64,000 bases of DNA from Thermoplasmata archaeon (GTDB lineage: Archaea; Thermoplasmatota; Thermoplasmata; UBA184), in NCBI GenBank assembly GCA_021826525.1, contig JAKAZU010000002.1, positions 1 to 64,000 of the forward strand. Direction: 5' to 3'. Of this stretch, positions 24,954-34,255 are shown piece after piece. The notes beneath the pieces are model-generated. The model worked only from the letters and a program-made list of their open reading frames with translations. It had not been told where the DNA came from and did not search any database. The position numbers and the translations under genes were made by a program. Position 1 is the first letter of the stretch. Each line of letters begins with the position of its first letter.

Positions 24954-25635
24954 GCAGGCCGCAGGCGTTCATCCCTAATCCAAGTATCCGGGAGGATCGA
25001 GAGGTTGCCCCGCGAGCCCGAGCATGGACCCGGGTGATGGCCTATCCTGGGAGTAATCATACCTTAAATACCACCAGGATGCGTTCAAGTTCACCAAGTC
25101 ATGTCGAAGAGCGAGGCCGGTCTGACAAGACATGCAGACTCTCAAAGAGAGAGTCTTGGAGCGGACAACTTCGCCTGATGTTCTACCGATATCGGGTTGA
25201 CGTATTTAGTTCGCGCGCAGGCAACCTCACTTGGCCTTACGTTCTCGCGGCAATGAGAACGGAAGTACAAGGTCGGTCTTAACGGCCGAATAGTTCGTCG
25301 CCATGTCCTCATCAAGAAGACATCCCTCGTTGGCCTTGGCAAGGAAGGAACGAAGCTCGCCGCCCGCCTCTAGCTCGGTAAGACCGCTGCCGCCGACCCG
25401 TCGGTCTTCATCGACTGGAAGCGCCGCCTCCTATCGATGGGGAGGGCGGAGGCACGGCGGGTGGGGCTACCTTGGAATCGCGTCGGGGGTTGGAAGCGGA
25501 TTGTTCGGAGGACGGGAACGCTCCGAGGGGATGCTCTGCGCAGACTGAAACGGGCGGTGATTGGTTCTGGCTGAGCAAGGAGGGGACCCTCCCGATAGCG
25601 GACGGCCGAGGTCGCCCCTGACTCTCCTCTACAAC
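24954..25635. other. Gap of about 680 bases without a convincing gene
   Basis: Several short frames exist, none with a recognisable domain. An AT-richer patch (CATACCTTAAATACC, 25058-25072) could be a promoter. A 38-residue plus-strand piece with a 'VGLNGRIVRRHVL' stretch (25256-25372) hints at an AbrB-like remnant but is too short to call. The region looks like decayed DNA between the defence operon and tRNA-Val. Confidence 0.4.
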
Positions 25636-25761
25636 TTACTGGGGCTCTTCGAGCAGGAGGTGGTTGTTGCAGTTCGGGCATGTCTGTCCCGGCTGTCGCC
25701 AAAGGCACGGGCAGGGGCACCGACCTTCCTCCGCGATCCTGACCGCGCAGTACTCACACAT
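25636..25761 (-). CDS. 41-aa putative zinc-ribbon miniprotein
   Basis: The minus strand from ATG 25761 reads MCEYCAVRIAEEG, then a CPCPC cluster, then 'GQTCPNCNNHLLLEEP' and stop. Paired CxxC knuckles at both ends are typical of small archaeal zinc ribbons. It lies about 94 bases downstream of tRNA-Val on the same strand. GTG 25773 would add four residues. Function unknown; the cysteine spacing is the only support. Confidence 0.4.
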   Translation of the reverse strand: MCEYCAVRIAEEGRCPCPCLWRQPGQTCPNCNNHLLLEEPQ

Positions 25762-25854
25762 CGAATTGGACACCGTGTCCCGCTACTTGAACTGAAGAGG
25801 ACCCTCAGGGGTGGACCTACTTACGGACCTCCGTAGTATAGCGCGAAAGTCGGA

Positions 25855-25927
25855 TGGGCTCGGCCGGATTCGAACCGGCGATCTTCGCTGTGTGAGAGCG
25901 ACGTCGTAACCGCTGGACCACGAGCCC
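25855..25927 (-). tRNA. tRNA-Val (anticodon CAC)
   Basis: The minus strand folds as a 73-nt cloverleaf: acceptor GGGCTCG/CGAGCCC, D-arm GTC/GAC, anticodon stem TCGCT/AGCGA with loop CTCACAC, T-arm CCGG-TTCGAAT-CCGG, discriminator A. CCA is not encoded. Its 3' end faces the accessory island, a common integration-site orientation, but no att duplicate was found within the window. Confidence 0.95.
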
Positions 25928-25945
25928 GTGTCCGGAGCGGATTCG

Positions 25946-26836
25946 TCACGGGAGATAACGCATTCCGGCGGGCAGCGCGAGCAGCAAGGGCACGAGCAGG
26001 CTCGCCAGCACCGTCAGGATGAGCCCCGACGTGAGCGCGATCGAGGCCGCCTCGGCGTCCCCGAAGCGAACGACGAAATAGAGGGTCGTGTCCATCGAGG
26101 TCGCCCCTCCCATCGCGGTCAATCCTTCGCCGCGGAGGCGTCGTCCGATCACCGGCGCGAGGAGCATCGTGAGGTTCTCGCGCAGGAAGTTCGCGAGGAA
26201 CGCGAGGAGACCGAGCGCCGCGCCCAGGCGGGCCGCGACGAGCGGACCGTCGAGCGAGTACCAACCGAAGGCGAACGTGATCGCGAGCGACGAGCGCAGG
26301 GCGAGTCCCGTGGCGGCGGTGTAGATCCCGGCGGCGGCGACCGCGCCCAGCAGCGCCGCGGTGACCGGGACCCAGACCCGGGCCAGCGATCTCCACAGCC
26401 ACTGGAGGCCGAGCCCCACGAGGAAGAGGAGGAGGTAGAGGGCGTAGGTGATGCCGTCCTCGGCCGGCACGGGCACGGCCGACGCCGTCGCGTACCCGAC
26501 GACGAGCGCCGCGATCAGAGCGACGGAGAACCACGACGACGAGGTCGGCACGTCCTCCGTCGGGGGAGCCGCGGGCGGAGGGACCCGCGCGCGAGGGATC
26601 AGGAGCGCGATGGCGACCGAGCACGCGAGGATGAGGACGGCGAAGCCGAGGCCGAGCGCGATCGCGCTCGGAAGGTCGGAGGCCGGCACGCGGATGAGCG
26701 ACGCGCCGAGAAAGAACAGGAGGGCGAGGATCGTCGCCTGCGTCGCGCGGGTGATCCACGGGGTCCGCGGGCGCAGCGCCCAGCCGAGCAGGACCCCCCC
26801 GCCGAGCGCGACGTAGAGGAACGGGTCGATGTCCAC
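25946..26836 (-). CDS. LysO-family (DUF340) membrane transporter
   Basis: About 296 aa, mostly hydrophobic with roughly eight to nine membrane segments. The conserved LysO half is clear: 'FGWYSLDGPLVAARLGAALG', 'ANFLRENLTMLLAPVIGRR', 'AMGGATSMDTTLYFVVRFG'. LysO of E. coli exports lysine. GTG 26836 lies 8 bases after the purA stop and starts just before the first helix, so it was preferred over the upstream ATG inside purA. Probably co-transcribed with purA; the substrate in archaea is unproven. Confidence 0.85.
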   Translation of the reverse strand: MDIDPFLYVALGGGVLLGWALRPRTPWITRATQATILALLFFLGASLIRVPASDLPSAIALGLGFAVLILACSVAIALLIPRARVPPPAAPPTEDVPTSSSWFSVALIAALVVGYATASAVPVPAEDGITYALYLLLFLVGLGLQWLWRSLARVWVPVTAALLGAVAAAGIYTAATGLALRSSLAITFAFGWYSLDGPLVAARLGAALGLLAFLANFLRENLTMLLAPVIGRRLRGEGLTAMGGATSMDTTLYFVVRFGDAEAASIALTSGLILTVLASLLVPLLLALPAGMRYLP

Positions 26837-26843
26837 GGGTAGT

Positions 26844-28184
26844 TCACTTCGCCCAGCGAGAGATCGGTGCGGGGCGGGCACGACCCGTGCGAGCGGTCCG
26901 TCGGACCGTCTCGTCCCGTTGCGCGCCGTAGCTGACGTACTCTACGGGCACGCCGGTCTCCTGCTCGACGAAGGCCAGGAACTCCTGGAGCGCCCGCGGC
27001 AGGGCCCGGGCGCCTTCGCGCCGAAGGCGCTCGGTGAGGCGGGGGTGGAACTCGGGCCAGCCCGGCCGGCGCACGTAGACCGGCTCGAGGCCCGCGTAGT
27101 CGTCGATCGCCGTCGGCGGTCGGTCGGTCCATCGGGTACCGTCCGGCCGGACGTAGGCCGTGCAGACCGGGACGGACTCGAGTCCGCCGAGGACATCGAC
27201 CTTCGTGATCGCGAGCGACGTGAGGCCGTTGAGGCGCGCGACGTAGCGCAGGAGCACGAGGTCGAGCCAGCCGCAGCCCCGCGGGCGCCCGGTCGTCGCG
27301 CCGCGCTCGCCGCCGATCCGCTGGAGGTACTCCTCCTCCCGGGGTTCGGCCCGGGTCAGGAACGGCCCGCCGCCGACGCGGGTCGCGTAGGCCTTCGCGA
27401 CCCCGATCACCTCGCTCACGCACTGCGGAGGCAGCCCCGCGCCGACGAGCGCCCCGGCGCTGGTCGGGTGCGAGCTCGTCACGAACGGGTACGTCCCGAA
27501 GTCGATGTCCAGAAGCGCGCTCTGCGCGCCTTCGAGGAGGATCGGCTCGGCGCGCTCGAGCGCGCCGAAGAGGATGGGATCGACGTCCCGGATGTACGGG
27601 GATAGTCGCTCCCCGGCTTGGAGCAGCGCACTCTCGAGCTCGGCGCGGGGGGGGAGGTTCGGGATCAGCCGCTTGCGCTCGTAGAGCATGTCGAGGCGCG
27701 CGCGCAGGGTGTCGAGGTGGCTGAGTTCGCCGTAGCGGATCCCCCAGCGGCCGTAGCGGTCGGCGTAGGCCGGACCGATGCCGCGCCCCGTCGTCCCGAT
27801 CCCGCGGGCGGGATCCTGGCGCGCGCGCAGCGCGTCCTCCCAGGCATCCTCGACCTCGTGGATCGGCAGCAGGACATGCGCGCGGTCGCTGATCACGGGC
27901 TCGCCGAGGAGGAGCTTCTTCTCCTCGAGCTCGCGCATCTCGTCCTCGAAGCGCATCGGTTGCACGACCATCCCGGGTCCGCTGATCCCGGTCACGCCGC
28001 GCCGGAGCACTCCGACCGAGAGCTGGTGGAGGATCACCGAGCCCTCGGGGAGGTGGATGCTGTGGCCCGCGTTCGGTCCCCCTCCCGTGCGGACGACGTA
28101 CCGGGCGTCGGCCGCGAGGTAGTCCGTGATCTTCCCCTTCGCCTCGTCCCCGTACTGGGCGCCGATCACGATGCGGACCGTCAT
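26844..28184 (-). CDS. purA: Adenylosuccinate synthetase
   Basis: 446 aa from ATG 28184. PurA signatures: 'IVIGAQYGDEAKGKITDYLA' (with D in place of the usual W in QWGDEGKGK-type motifs), 'VRTGGGPNAGHS', 'GTTGRGIGPAYADRYGR', 'LLEGAQSALLDIDFGTYPFVTSS', 'GERGATTGRPRGCGWLDLVLL'. It condenses IMP and aspartate using GTP, the first step from IMP to AMP. The start is divergent from the aminotransferase gene; a LysO-like gene follows 7 bases downstream. Confidence 0.97.
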   Translation of the reverse strand: MTVRIVIGAQYGDEAKGKITDYLAADARYVVRTGGGPNAGHSIHLPEGSVILHQLSVGVLRRGVTGISGPGMVVQPMRFEDEMRELEEKKLLLGEPVISDRAHVLLPIHEVEDAWEDALRARQDPARGIGTTGRGIGPAYADRYGRWGIRYGELSHLDTLRARLDMLYERKRLIPNLPPRAELESALLQAGERLSPYIRDVDPILFGALERAEPILLEGAQSALLDIDFGTYPFVTSSHPTSAGALVGAGLPPQCVSEVIGVAKAYATRVGGGPFLTRAEPREEEYLQRIGGERGATTGRPRGCGWLDLVLLRYVARLNGLTSLAITKVDVLGGLESVPVCTAYVRPDGTRWTDRPPTAIDDYAGLEPVYVRRPGWPEFHPRLTERLRREGARALPRALQEFLAFVEQETGVPVEYVSYGAQRDETVRRTARTGRARPAPISRWAK

Positions 28185-28270
28185 CGAGGTACCTGTGCCG
28201 CGAGAGATGCCTCCGGCTTGAAACGCATTGCGGCGGCGCGCCGGCGCGTGCCACACCGGCGCGCGGCCTC

Positions 28271-28284
28271 CATAAGTGTAAATC
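28271..28284 (+). promoter_or_regulatory. TATA-like box for the aminotransferase gene
   Basis: CATAAGTGTAAATC lies about 15-25 bases before GTG 28295, consistent with a near-leaderless transcript. Confidence 0.4.
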
Positions 28285-28294
28285 CCGGGCGACG

Positions 28295-29467
28295 GTGGCG
28301 CTCGAAATGGTCGCTCGCCGGGTGGGCGAGGTCGAGATCTCCGGCATCCGGCGGATGTTCGAGGCAGCGCGTCCCGACTGCATCAACCTCGGGCTGGGGG
28401 AGCCGGATTTCGACCCGCCGAAGGAGATCGTGGCCGCGCTCGTCCAAGCGACGCGCCACGGGGCCAATCACTACGGGCCCACCGCGGGCCTTCCCCCGCT
28501 GCGCCGCCTCGTGGCGGAGCTCTACGCCGACCGGCTCCCGGCCACGACCGCGGAGAACGTGATCATCACGTCCGGGGGCTCCGAGGCGCTGATGGCCTGC
28601 GCCCTCGCCCTCTACGATCCGGGCGACGAGGTCCTCGTGCCGGACCCGGGGTTCGTCCTCTACGCCCCGCATGCCCGCCTCATGGGCGCCCGTCCGGTCC
28701 CGTACCCCCTCAACGAGCGGGACGGCTATCTTCCTCAGATCGAGGAGATCGAGCACCGCATCACCCCCCGCACCACCGCGATCGTGGTCAACAGCCCCTC
28801 GAATCCGACCGGCGCGGTGTTCCCCCGGGCGACGGTCGATGCGATCATCGCCCTCGCGGAGCGCCACCGCCTCACGATCGTCTCCGACGAAGTCTACGAT
28901 CGCATCACCTACGAGACGCCGGCGACGTCGTTCTGGGGCCGCACCGACCGGGCGGTCGTGGTCAACTCCTTCTCGAAGACGTTCGCCACCACGGGCTGGC
29001 GGCTCGGGTTCGTCGTCGCGCCGCGCCCGCTCGTCGGCCCGATCGGGAAGATGCACTACCACATCATGGCCTGCCCCTCGACGCCGGCGCAGCAGGCCGT
29101 GCTGGTGGGCCTCACGACGTCGCTGGGCACCACGCGGGCGATGGTCCAGGAGTTCCGCGGGCGCCGCGACCTCGTGATGCGCGAGCTCGCGCGCGTCCCC
29201 GGGATGCATTGCGTCCGCCCGAACGGCGCGTTCTACGTATTCCCCGGCTTCGACTGGCCCGAGAGCGCCTCCGAGGTCGCGATGGGCCTCCTCGAGGCCG
29301 GCCTGATCACCACCCCGGGCGACTCGTTCGGCGCGCGCGGGGCGAACCATCTCCGTATCTCCTTCGCGGCGTCGCGCGACGACCTCACGCGGGGCTTCGG
29401 CATCCTCCGGCGCTACGCCGAACAGCTCACGGCGCGTTCGTCGCCGAGGGCGCGATACGACCCTTGA
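28295..29467 (+). CDS. Class I/II pyridoxal-phosphate aminotransferase
   Basis: A 390-aa fold-type I aminotransferase (AspC/ALT group): 'INLGLGEPDFDPPKEIV', 'ITSGGSEALMACALAL', 'VVNSPSNPTGAVFPR', 'LTIVSDEVYDRITYE', PLP lysine in 'VNSFSKTFATTGWRLGFV' and 'LRISFAASRDDLTRG'. It probably transfers amino groups between aspartate/alanine-type donors and 2-oxoglutarate; exact substrates are unclear. GTG 28295 is used, ATG 28307 is an alternative. The 3' end overlaps the convergent glycosyltransferase by 41 bases. Confidence 0.93.
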   Translation: MALEMVARRVGEVEISGIRRMFEAARPDCINLGLGEPDFDPPKEIVAALVQATRHGANHYGPTAGLPPLRRLVAELYADRLPATTAENVIITSGGSEALMACALALYDPGDEVLVPDPGFVLYAPHARLMGARPVPYPLNERDGYLPQIEEIEHRITPRTTAIVVNSPSNPTGAVFPRATVDAIIALAERHRLTIVSDEVYDRITYETPATSFWGRTDRAVVVNSFSKTFATTGWRLGFVVAPRPLVGPIGKMHYHIMACPSTPAQQAVLVGLTTSLGTTRAMVQEFRGRRDLVMRELARVPGMHCVRPNGAFYVFPGFDWPESASEVAMGLLEAGLITTPGDSFGARGANHLRISFAASRDDLTRGFGILRRYAEQLTARSSPRARYDP

Positions 29468-30635
29468 GGACCTCCGAATAGATCGCCTCGAGGCGATCCA
29501 CGAGCGCATCCCACGTGTACCGGGGCGCCACGACCTCCCGCGCGTACCGTCCCATCGCGGCCCGTCCGGCGGGGTCGGTCCACAGGGTCCGCAGCGCCTC
29601 GGCGAGCGCGGCGTCGTCGTGCGGCGGCACGAGGAGTCCCACCTTCCCCTCCTCCACGAACTCCGGGATCCCTCCCACCCGGGTCGCGACCACGGGAGTG
29701 CCCTGCGCCATCGCGTCCAATAGGACCAGCCCGAACGCCTCGTAGTAGCTCGGCAGCACGAAGATCGACGCGTCGCGAAGGGCCGCCGCGAGCATCGTCT
29801 CGTCGGCGAGGTAGCCCACGCGCCGCACGCGCCCCTCGAGATCGTGGTAGCGAACGCGGCGAGCGACCTCGGCCTCGACGCCGCCGTCGTCGCCGACCAG
29901 CACGAGGGAGAGGTCCGGCGCCTCGCGCGCCAACCGGGCGAACGCGTCCACCAGGGTTCCGAGTCCCTTGTTCGACGCAAGGCGTCCCACGTAGAGGAGG
30001 TACGGGCCCGGGATTCCGTAGGCCTTCGCGAAGGCTCCCGGCGCGGCGGGAGCGGCGAACGGGGTGAACCCCGGCGGCACCACGCGGACGGCCGGCAAGG
30101 GGAAGCCGAGGCCGGCGAGCAGGCGCTCTTCCTCCCGGCTCTCGACGAGGAGGCACGCGGCGTTCGCGAGGGCGGGGCCGCCGACGTTCCGGTCGTAGAA
30201 GGTCCGCAGCTCGTGACGCAGGAAGCCGCCGTGGATCGAGGTCACCGGGTGGAAGTGCGTCGCGAGGACGAACGGCACGCCCCGTCGGCGGCGGAACCGG
30301 TCGGCGATGCGGACCTGGTGCGTCCCGTACGTGTGCACGTGCACGATCTCGGGGTCCGCGCGTCGCAGCGCGCGGCCCAGGCCCCGGAAGAACGGGTAGT
30401 GCAGCTCGCCGGGGAGGCTCCATACCGGAAGGCGATCGATCGAACCGAACGCGGTCGTCTCGTGCCGCGGCACGTCGTCCGGCAGGCGCTCCCACGGGAA
30501 CTCCCGACGCAGGTCGCTCGTCAGGACGCGGACCCCGTGACCCCGCGCGCCGAGACGGGTCGCGATCTCCTGGACGTGTCGCTCGACCCCCCCGGGTCCG
30601 GGAGGGTAGCGCGTCGAGAGCTGGGCGATCCGCAC
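29427..30635 (-). CDS. GT4-family glycosyltransferase
   Basis: A 402-aa GT-B fold enzyme: 'YPPGPGGVERHVQEIATRLG' near the N-terminus, 'EIVHVHTYGTHQV', 'YLLYVGRLASNKGLGTLVDAF', the donor-site E-x7-E in 'PSYYEAFGLVLLDAMAQGTPVVATRVGGIPEFV'. It likely adds a sugar from a nucleotide donor to a lipid or surface glycan at the cytoplasmic face. It lies 10 bases from the M20 peptidase gene on the same strand and a few kb from the GT2 cluster. The acceptor is unknown. Confidence 0.92.
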   Translation of the reverse strand: MRIAQLSTRYPPGPGGVERHVQEIATRLGARGHGVRVLTSDLRREFPWERLPDDVPRHETTAFGSIDRLPVWSLPGELHYPFFRGLGRALRRADPEIVHVHTYGTHQVRIADRFRRRRGVPFVLATHFHPVTSIHGGFLRHELRTFYDRNVGGPALANAACLLVESREEERLLAGLGFPLPAVRVVPPGFTPFAAPAAPGAFAKAYGIPGPYLLYVGRLASNKGLGTLVDAFARLAREAPDLSLVLVGDDGGVEAEVARRVRYHDLEGRVRRVGYLADETMLAAALRDASIFVLPSYYEAFGLVLLDAMAQGTPVVATRVGGIPEFVEEGKVGLLVPPHDDAALAEALRTLWTDPAGRAAMGRYAREVVAPRYTWDALVDRLEAIYSEVLKGRIAPSATNAP

Positions 30636-30645
30636 GGGTCCGACG

Positions 30646-31725
30646 CTAGGCCGAAAGGCGCAGCGTCATGAGCCGTTGGGCGTACTTCTTGAAGACCTCG
30701 GTCGCCCGCGCGACGGACTCGATCTTCACGTACTCGTTCGCTTGATGGGAGAGCTCCTCCTCGCCCGCGCCGTAGATCGCGACCCGCGGGTTCACGAGGG
30801 AATAGTGGACCGCTTCCGACGCGTGGACGAGGACCGTCCCCTCGGCGCCGGAGATCTCCTGGAGGAGCTTGATGTGCGGCGAAGCCACGTCGATCTGGAC
30901 GGACGGCATCGCCACCAGCCGGCGGAGCGTGAACGGGGTCTTGATCCGTCGCAGGTGCTCTTCGATCTCGTGGTAGAGCTGGTCGGGGGAGTACGGAGGA
31001 GGGAAGCGGATGTCCACCTCCACCGTCGCCTTGTTCGGCACGACGTTCAGCCGCGTGCCGCCGTGGAACGTCCCGAGATTCATCGTCACGGAACCGAGCT
31101 CGGGATGCGCGATCCGCCCCTTGAAGGACTCGAGGCCCCGGACGATCCGCATCATCTTGGTGATCGCGTTGTCGCCGAGGTGCGGCATCGCTCCGTGCGC
31201 GGCCTTCCCTCGGGTCTCGATCGCGATGTCGAGGACCCCTTTCTCCGCGTGCGCGACCCGCAGGCCGGTCGGCTCTCCGACGACGACCGCCTTGGCGCGG
31301 CGGACCGGTAGCGTCTTCGATAGGGCCATCGCGCCCAGCATCGTCGTCTCTTCGTCGGTGGTGAGGGCGAGGACGACCGGGATCTTGCGGGCCGTGAGGT
31401 CGGCGGCCGCCTGCAGCATCGCGACGACCGTTCCTTTCATGTCCGCGGCGCCGCGTCCGTAGAGGCGGCCGCTCGCGATCTGGCTCTGGGAGAAGCTCCA
31501 GTAGTCCCCGATCGGCGGCGTGTCCAGGTGCCCGGAGAGCACGACCCCGCTCTGGCCATACTCCGCGAGGAGCGCCGGCGCCTGCGCGTCGCCGAAGAGC
31601 GTGTTGCGCATGTGGATCTGGTCCGTGAACGACTGGACGTAGTCGAGGATCTCTTGCTTATCGGAAAGCGGGTCGCTCGGGATCTTCACGAGCTCCGCCA
31701 ACATATCGATCATCTGTCGCTTCAT
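30646..31725 (-). CDS. M20-family metallopeptidase/deacylase (ArgE/DapE-like)
   Basis: A 359-aa di-zinc hydrolase: 'GVVLSGHLDTPPIGD' (H and D), 'RLYGRGAADMKGTVVAML' (bridging D), 'VLALTTDEETTMLGA' (E-E), 'VVVGEPTGLRVAHAEKG', a dimerisation-lid 'AAHGAMPHLGDNAI' and 'SEAVHYSL' supplying the last His. Homologues are acetylornithine or acyl-amino-acid deacylases and succinyl-diaminopimelate desuccinylases. Neighbours do not reveal the substrate. Confidence 0.9.
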   Translation of the reverse strand: MKRQMIDMLAELVKIPSDPLSDKQEILDYVQSFTDQIHMRNTLFGDAQAPALLAEYGQSGVVLSGHLDTPPIGDYWSFSQSQIASGRLYGRGAADMKGTVVAMLQAAADLTARKIPVVLALTTDEETTMLGAMALSKTLPVRRAKAVVVGEPTGLRVAHAEKGVLDIAIETRGKAAHGAMPHLGDNAITKMMRIVRGLESFKGRIAHPELGSVTMNLGTFHGGTRLNVVPNKATVEVDIRFPPPYSPDQLYHEIEEHLRRIKTPFTLRRLVAMPSVQIDVASPHIKLLQEISGAEGTVLVHASEAVHYSLVNPRVAIYGAGEEELSHQANEYVKIESVARATEVFKKYAQRLMTLRLSA

Positions 31726-31998
31726 GCGGACCTAGAGGCCGCGGGCCCACCGGCACGAAACGTCGCACGGTAAGCCAAACACAGCGGCTCCCGCAAGGGC
31801 CGAGGGCCTTTAATACCGTCGGGGCGCGATTCTCCGGGATTCCCGGGCCCGCGACGCGTTCGAAGCCTCGGCCCGGTGCCGTGGAAGGTATCCCCTCCTC
31901 CTCGAACCCCGGTTCGGGGGCGTTCCGGGCCCGCGGAGCCGGCAGATCCCTCCCCCCGCTCCGAAAGCGAAGGCGCTTCTCGCCCGGAGGGCTGGACC

Positions 31999-32011
31999 AA
32001 GCATTATCAGG
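31999..32011 (+). promoter_or_regulatory. TATA-like box for the first GT2 gene
   Basis: AAGCATTATCAGG is centred about 29 bases before ATG 32034, so a leaderless start there is likely. Confidence 0.4.
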
Positions 32012-32033
32012 CCCCGGGACCGTCGCGGGACCC

Positions 32034-33182
32034 ATGGTGCATGCCCATCTCATATGGGCTCCCGCGATCGCCCTCCTCGCGTCGCTGCCCCTCGTCCGCG
32101 ACCGAGCGGGGGCTCCGTACTTCTCCATCATCGTCTACACGTGGCAGCGCACGGAGTTCATCGAGCAGGCCGTGCGCAGCGTTCTCGCGCAGAGCGTCGC
32201 CCGCACCGACTACGAGATCATCGTGGTCCGAGGCTATTCGAACGCGCCGCTCGACGCCGTGCTCTCCGGCATGGGAGCCCACGTCCTCGCCACTCCCACC
32301 TCCTCCCAAGGAGCCGCGCTCGCCCTCGGGGTCACCGCGGCCCAGGGCCAGGTGCTCGTCTTCCTCGAAGACGACGACGAGTTCGAGCCGACGAAGCTCG
32401 CGACCTTGCGAGCCGAATTTGAGGAGGACCCCGATCTGGCGCTGGTGCGCAACGCGAACCGCTGCATCGACGCCGCCGGCCGCCCGCTGCTCGACTGGCC
32501 GAACAACTACTGGCCGGCGCTCCCGGTCACCACCACCGAGGAGCGGCGCACCCCCGGGGCGAAGTCCGAGGCTCCGAGCCTCCCCATCCACAACCTGAGT
32601 TCTATCAGCGTCCGCCGCGACGCCGTGGCGCCCTGCGTGTCCTGCTGGAGCGCGATCCCTTCCGCCGCCGACTCCCTCGTCTACCTGTCCGCCCTCGGGA
32701 GCCCGGGGGTGGCCCGCTTCGACGAGCGGGTGCTGACCCGGCGGCGGGTCCATGCGAGCACGAGCCTCGAGAACTTCTCGGCGGAGGGCATCGGCCCGCC
32801 CCCGAGCCTCGAACGCCTGCGCCGGCTCGACCTCTCCCACCGACAGCAGCTCGCGATGGTGCGCGGTAGCCCCGCGGAGACCACGGCGCGCTGGCTCGAG
32901 GTCATCCACCGGTTCGAGGCCGCGATGAGCGCGTCCGAGTTTCCCTCCCCCGATCGGCGCGACTACCTCGACATGGTCCGCGGCATGGTGCGCGAACGCC
33001 AGCTCTTCCGGGCTTGGATCGTGGGGTTCTCCCTCCTCCGCCGCATCGCGCCCGAACGCGCGATCCGCACGTGGTGGCGGTTCAACCGCGAGTCCTACCG
33101 GCGCGTCGCGCCCGGGATCAACTACGGCGGAATCTTCCTTCCGGGTTCGCAGTCACGGACCTCTCCGCACTCGCCGCACTGA
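32034..33182 (+). CDS. GT2-family glycosyltransferase (copy 1)
   Basis: 382 aa from ATG 32034; the frame is open to 31881, but the TATA-like box supports 32034. GT-A signatures: 'YFSIIVYTWQRTEFIEQAVR', 'DYEIIVVRGYS', DxD-type 'VLVFLEDDDEFEPTKLATL', 'NLSSISVRRDAVAP'. The C-terminal part 'RRRVHASTSLENFSAEGIGPPP' is shared closely with copy 3. It likely transfers sugars to a surface glycan, and runs in the same direction as two further GT2 genes. Confidence 0.88.
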   Translation: MVHAHLIWAPAIALLASLPLVRDRAGAPYFSIIVYTWQRTEFIEQAVRSVLAQSVARTDYEIIVVRGYSNAPLDAVLSGMGAHVLATPTSSQGAALALGVTAAQGQVLVFLEDDDEFEPTKLATLRAEFEEDPDLALVRNANRCIDAAGRPLLDWPNNYWPALPVTTTEERRTPGAKSEAPSLPIHNLSSISVRRDAVAPCVSCWSAIPSAADSLVYLSALGSPGVARFDERVLTRRRVHASTSLENFSAEGIGPPPSLERLRRLDLSHRQQLAMVRGSPAETTARWLEVIHRFEAAMSASEFPSPDRRDYLDMVRGMVRERQLFRAWIVGFSLLRRIAPERAIRTWWRFNRESYRRVAPGINYGGIFLPGSQSRTSPHSPH

Positions 33183-33208
33183 CCCGGGGCCCGGGGGGAC
33201 CGCCGTCG

Positions 33209-34255
33209 GTGGAGGATACGAGCGCGGCCCCCGAGGTCGCGGTGGTCGTCGCCGCGTACCGGCGCCGGCGGTTCCTGGACGGGGCGCTCGGCTCGGTCCT
33301 CGCCCAGACGGTCCCTCGGGAGTCCATGGAGATCCTCGCGCTCGCCGACTTCGACGACTCCGAGATTCACGCCCGGTGCGCGCGCGAAGACATCGTCTAC
33401 CGCCGGGACCCCGAGCCGGTGATCGGCCGGTGGCTCCTCGGCGCGATCGACGCGACCCGGGCGCCGATCGTCGCGATCCTCGAGGACGACGACCTCTTTG
33501 CCCCCGAGCACGTGGCGCGGGCGCTCGTGCGTTTCCGTGCCCGCCCGGACACGGCGCTCTACCGGAACCGAGTGAGCGTCGTGGACGAGCAGGGGACCCC
33601 GGTCCCGATATCGCGCTGGGCGCCGATCGAGCGGGAGCGCGCCCTCGATGCGGGCCCGATCGAAGTGCCCGCGGACTCGAAGGACGACGGGATCGAACGG
33701 CTTCGCCGCTCGGGCACGGAGTGGCTCAACGTGGGGACGATGGTGTTTCGACGGTCGATCCTGACTCCCGAAATCCGGCCGTGGATCGCGCCGTCCATCT
33801 GCCCGGATCTCTCGGTCTTCGTGGCCGCGGCCGTCGCTCCGGGATCGATGTACTTCGACGACGCTCGGACCACGCTCTACCGACACTACGGGGCGAGCGC
33901 CAGCCGCCGGGCCGGCTGGCAGCAACGGCACTGGGAGGACCACGAACGGTTCGCCCGGTTCGTAGGGTCCCGGGGGCCTTCCGCCCTGGGTCGCTGGCTC
34001 GACGCGCGGACCCGGAGGCTGGGACGCGTCGCCGAGGCGGCCGATCTGCTCGATCCCATCCGTGCGGGTGCCGCGCCGGCCAGCGTACGCCGCTCCCTAC
34101 GAGCGTACCTCGGCCGCCGCCTCCGCGAGCGGCCGCTCGAATCGCCGGCGGCGGTTCGGTGGGGGGCCGGAGCGGTGGCCGGAGCGTACTGCGTCGCTCC
34201 GAGGGTTTCCCGCCGCGTCCTCCTCGGCCTGGACCGGCACCTCGATCTTCCCTAG
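33209..34255 (+). CDS. GT2-family glycosyltransferase (copy 2, divergent)
   Basis: 348 aa from GTG 33209, chosen because it clears the upstream stop (33182) and just precedes the first strand; an upstream run-on frame exists. 'VAVVVAAYRRRRFLDGALGS', 'APIVAILEDDDLFAPEHVARA', 'NVGTMVFRRSIL'. Lacks the STSxE(N/T)F block of copies 1 and 3 and ends in a basic helical tail. It probably makes a different linkage in the same glycan. Confidence 0.85.
   Translation: MEDTSAAPEVAVVVAAYRRRRFLDGALGSVLAQTVPRESMEILALADFDDSEIHARCAREDIVYRRDPEPVIGRWLLGAIDATRAPIVAILEDDDLFAPEHVARALVRFRARPDTALYRNRVSVVDEQGTPVPISRWAPIERERALDAGPIEVPADSKDDGIERLRRSGTEWLNVGTMVFRRSILTPEIRPWIAPSICPDLSVFVAAAVAPGSMYFDDARTTLYRHYGASASRRAGWQQRHWEDHERFARFVGSRGPSALGRWLDARTRRLGRVAEAADLLDPIRAGAAPASVRRSLRAYLGRRLRERPLESPAAVRWGAGAVAGAYCVAPRVSRRVLLGLDRHLDLP

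Noticed and set aside
25256..25372. AbrB-like 38-residue stretch on the plus strand
   Set aside because: Too short, bounded by stops, and lacks the start and full swapped-hairpin pattern.
25855..25927. A duplicate of the tRNA-Val 3' end inside the island as an att site
   Set aside because: No match longer than a few T-loop bases was found in 1-25850; the partner site, if any, is outside the window.
26599..29980. Several very long open frames antisense to or out of frame with purA, the aminotransferase and GT4
   Set aside because: Arg/Pro/Gly-rich translations without domains, produced by high GC; the real genes have complete family signatures.
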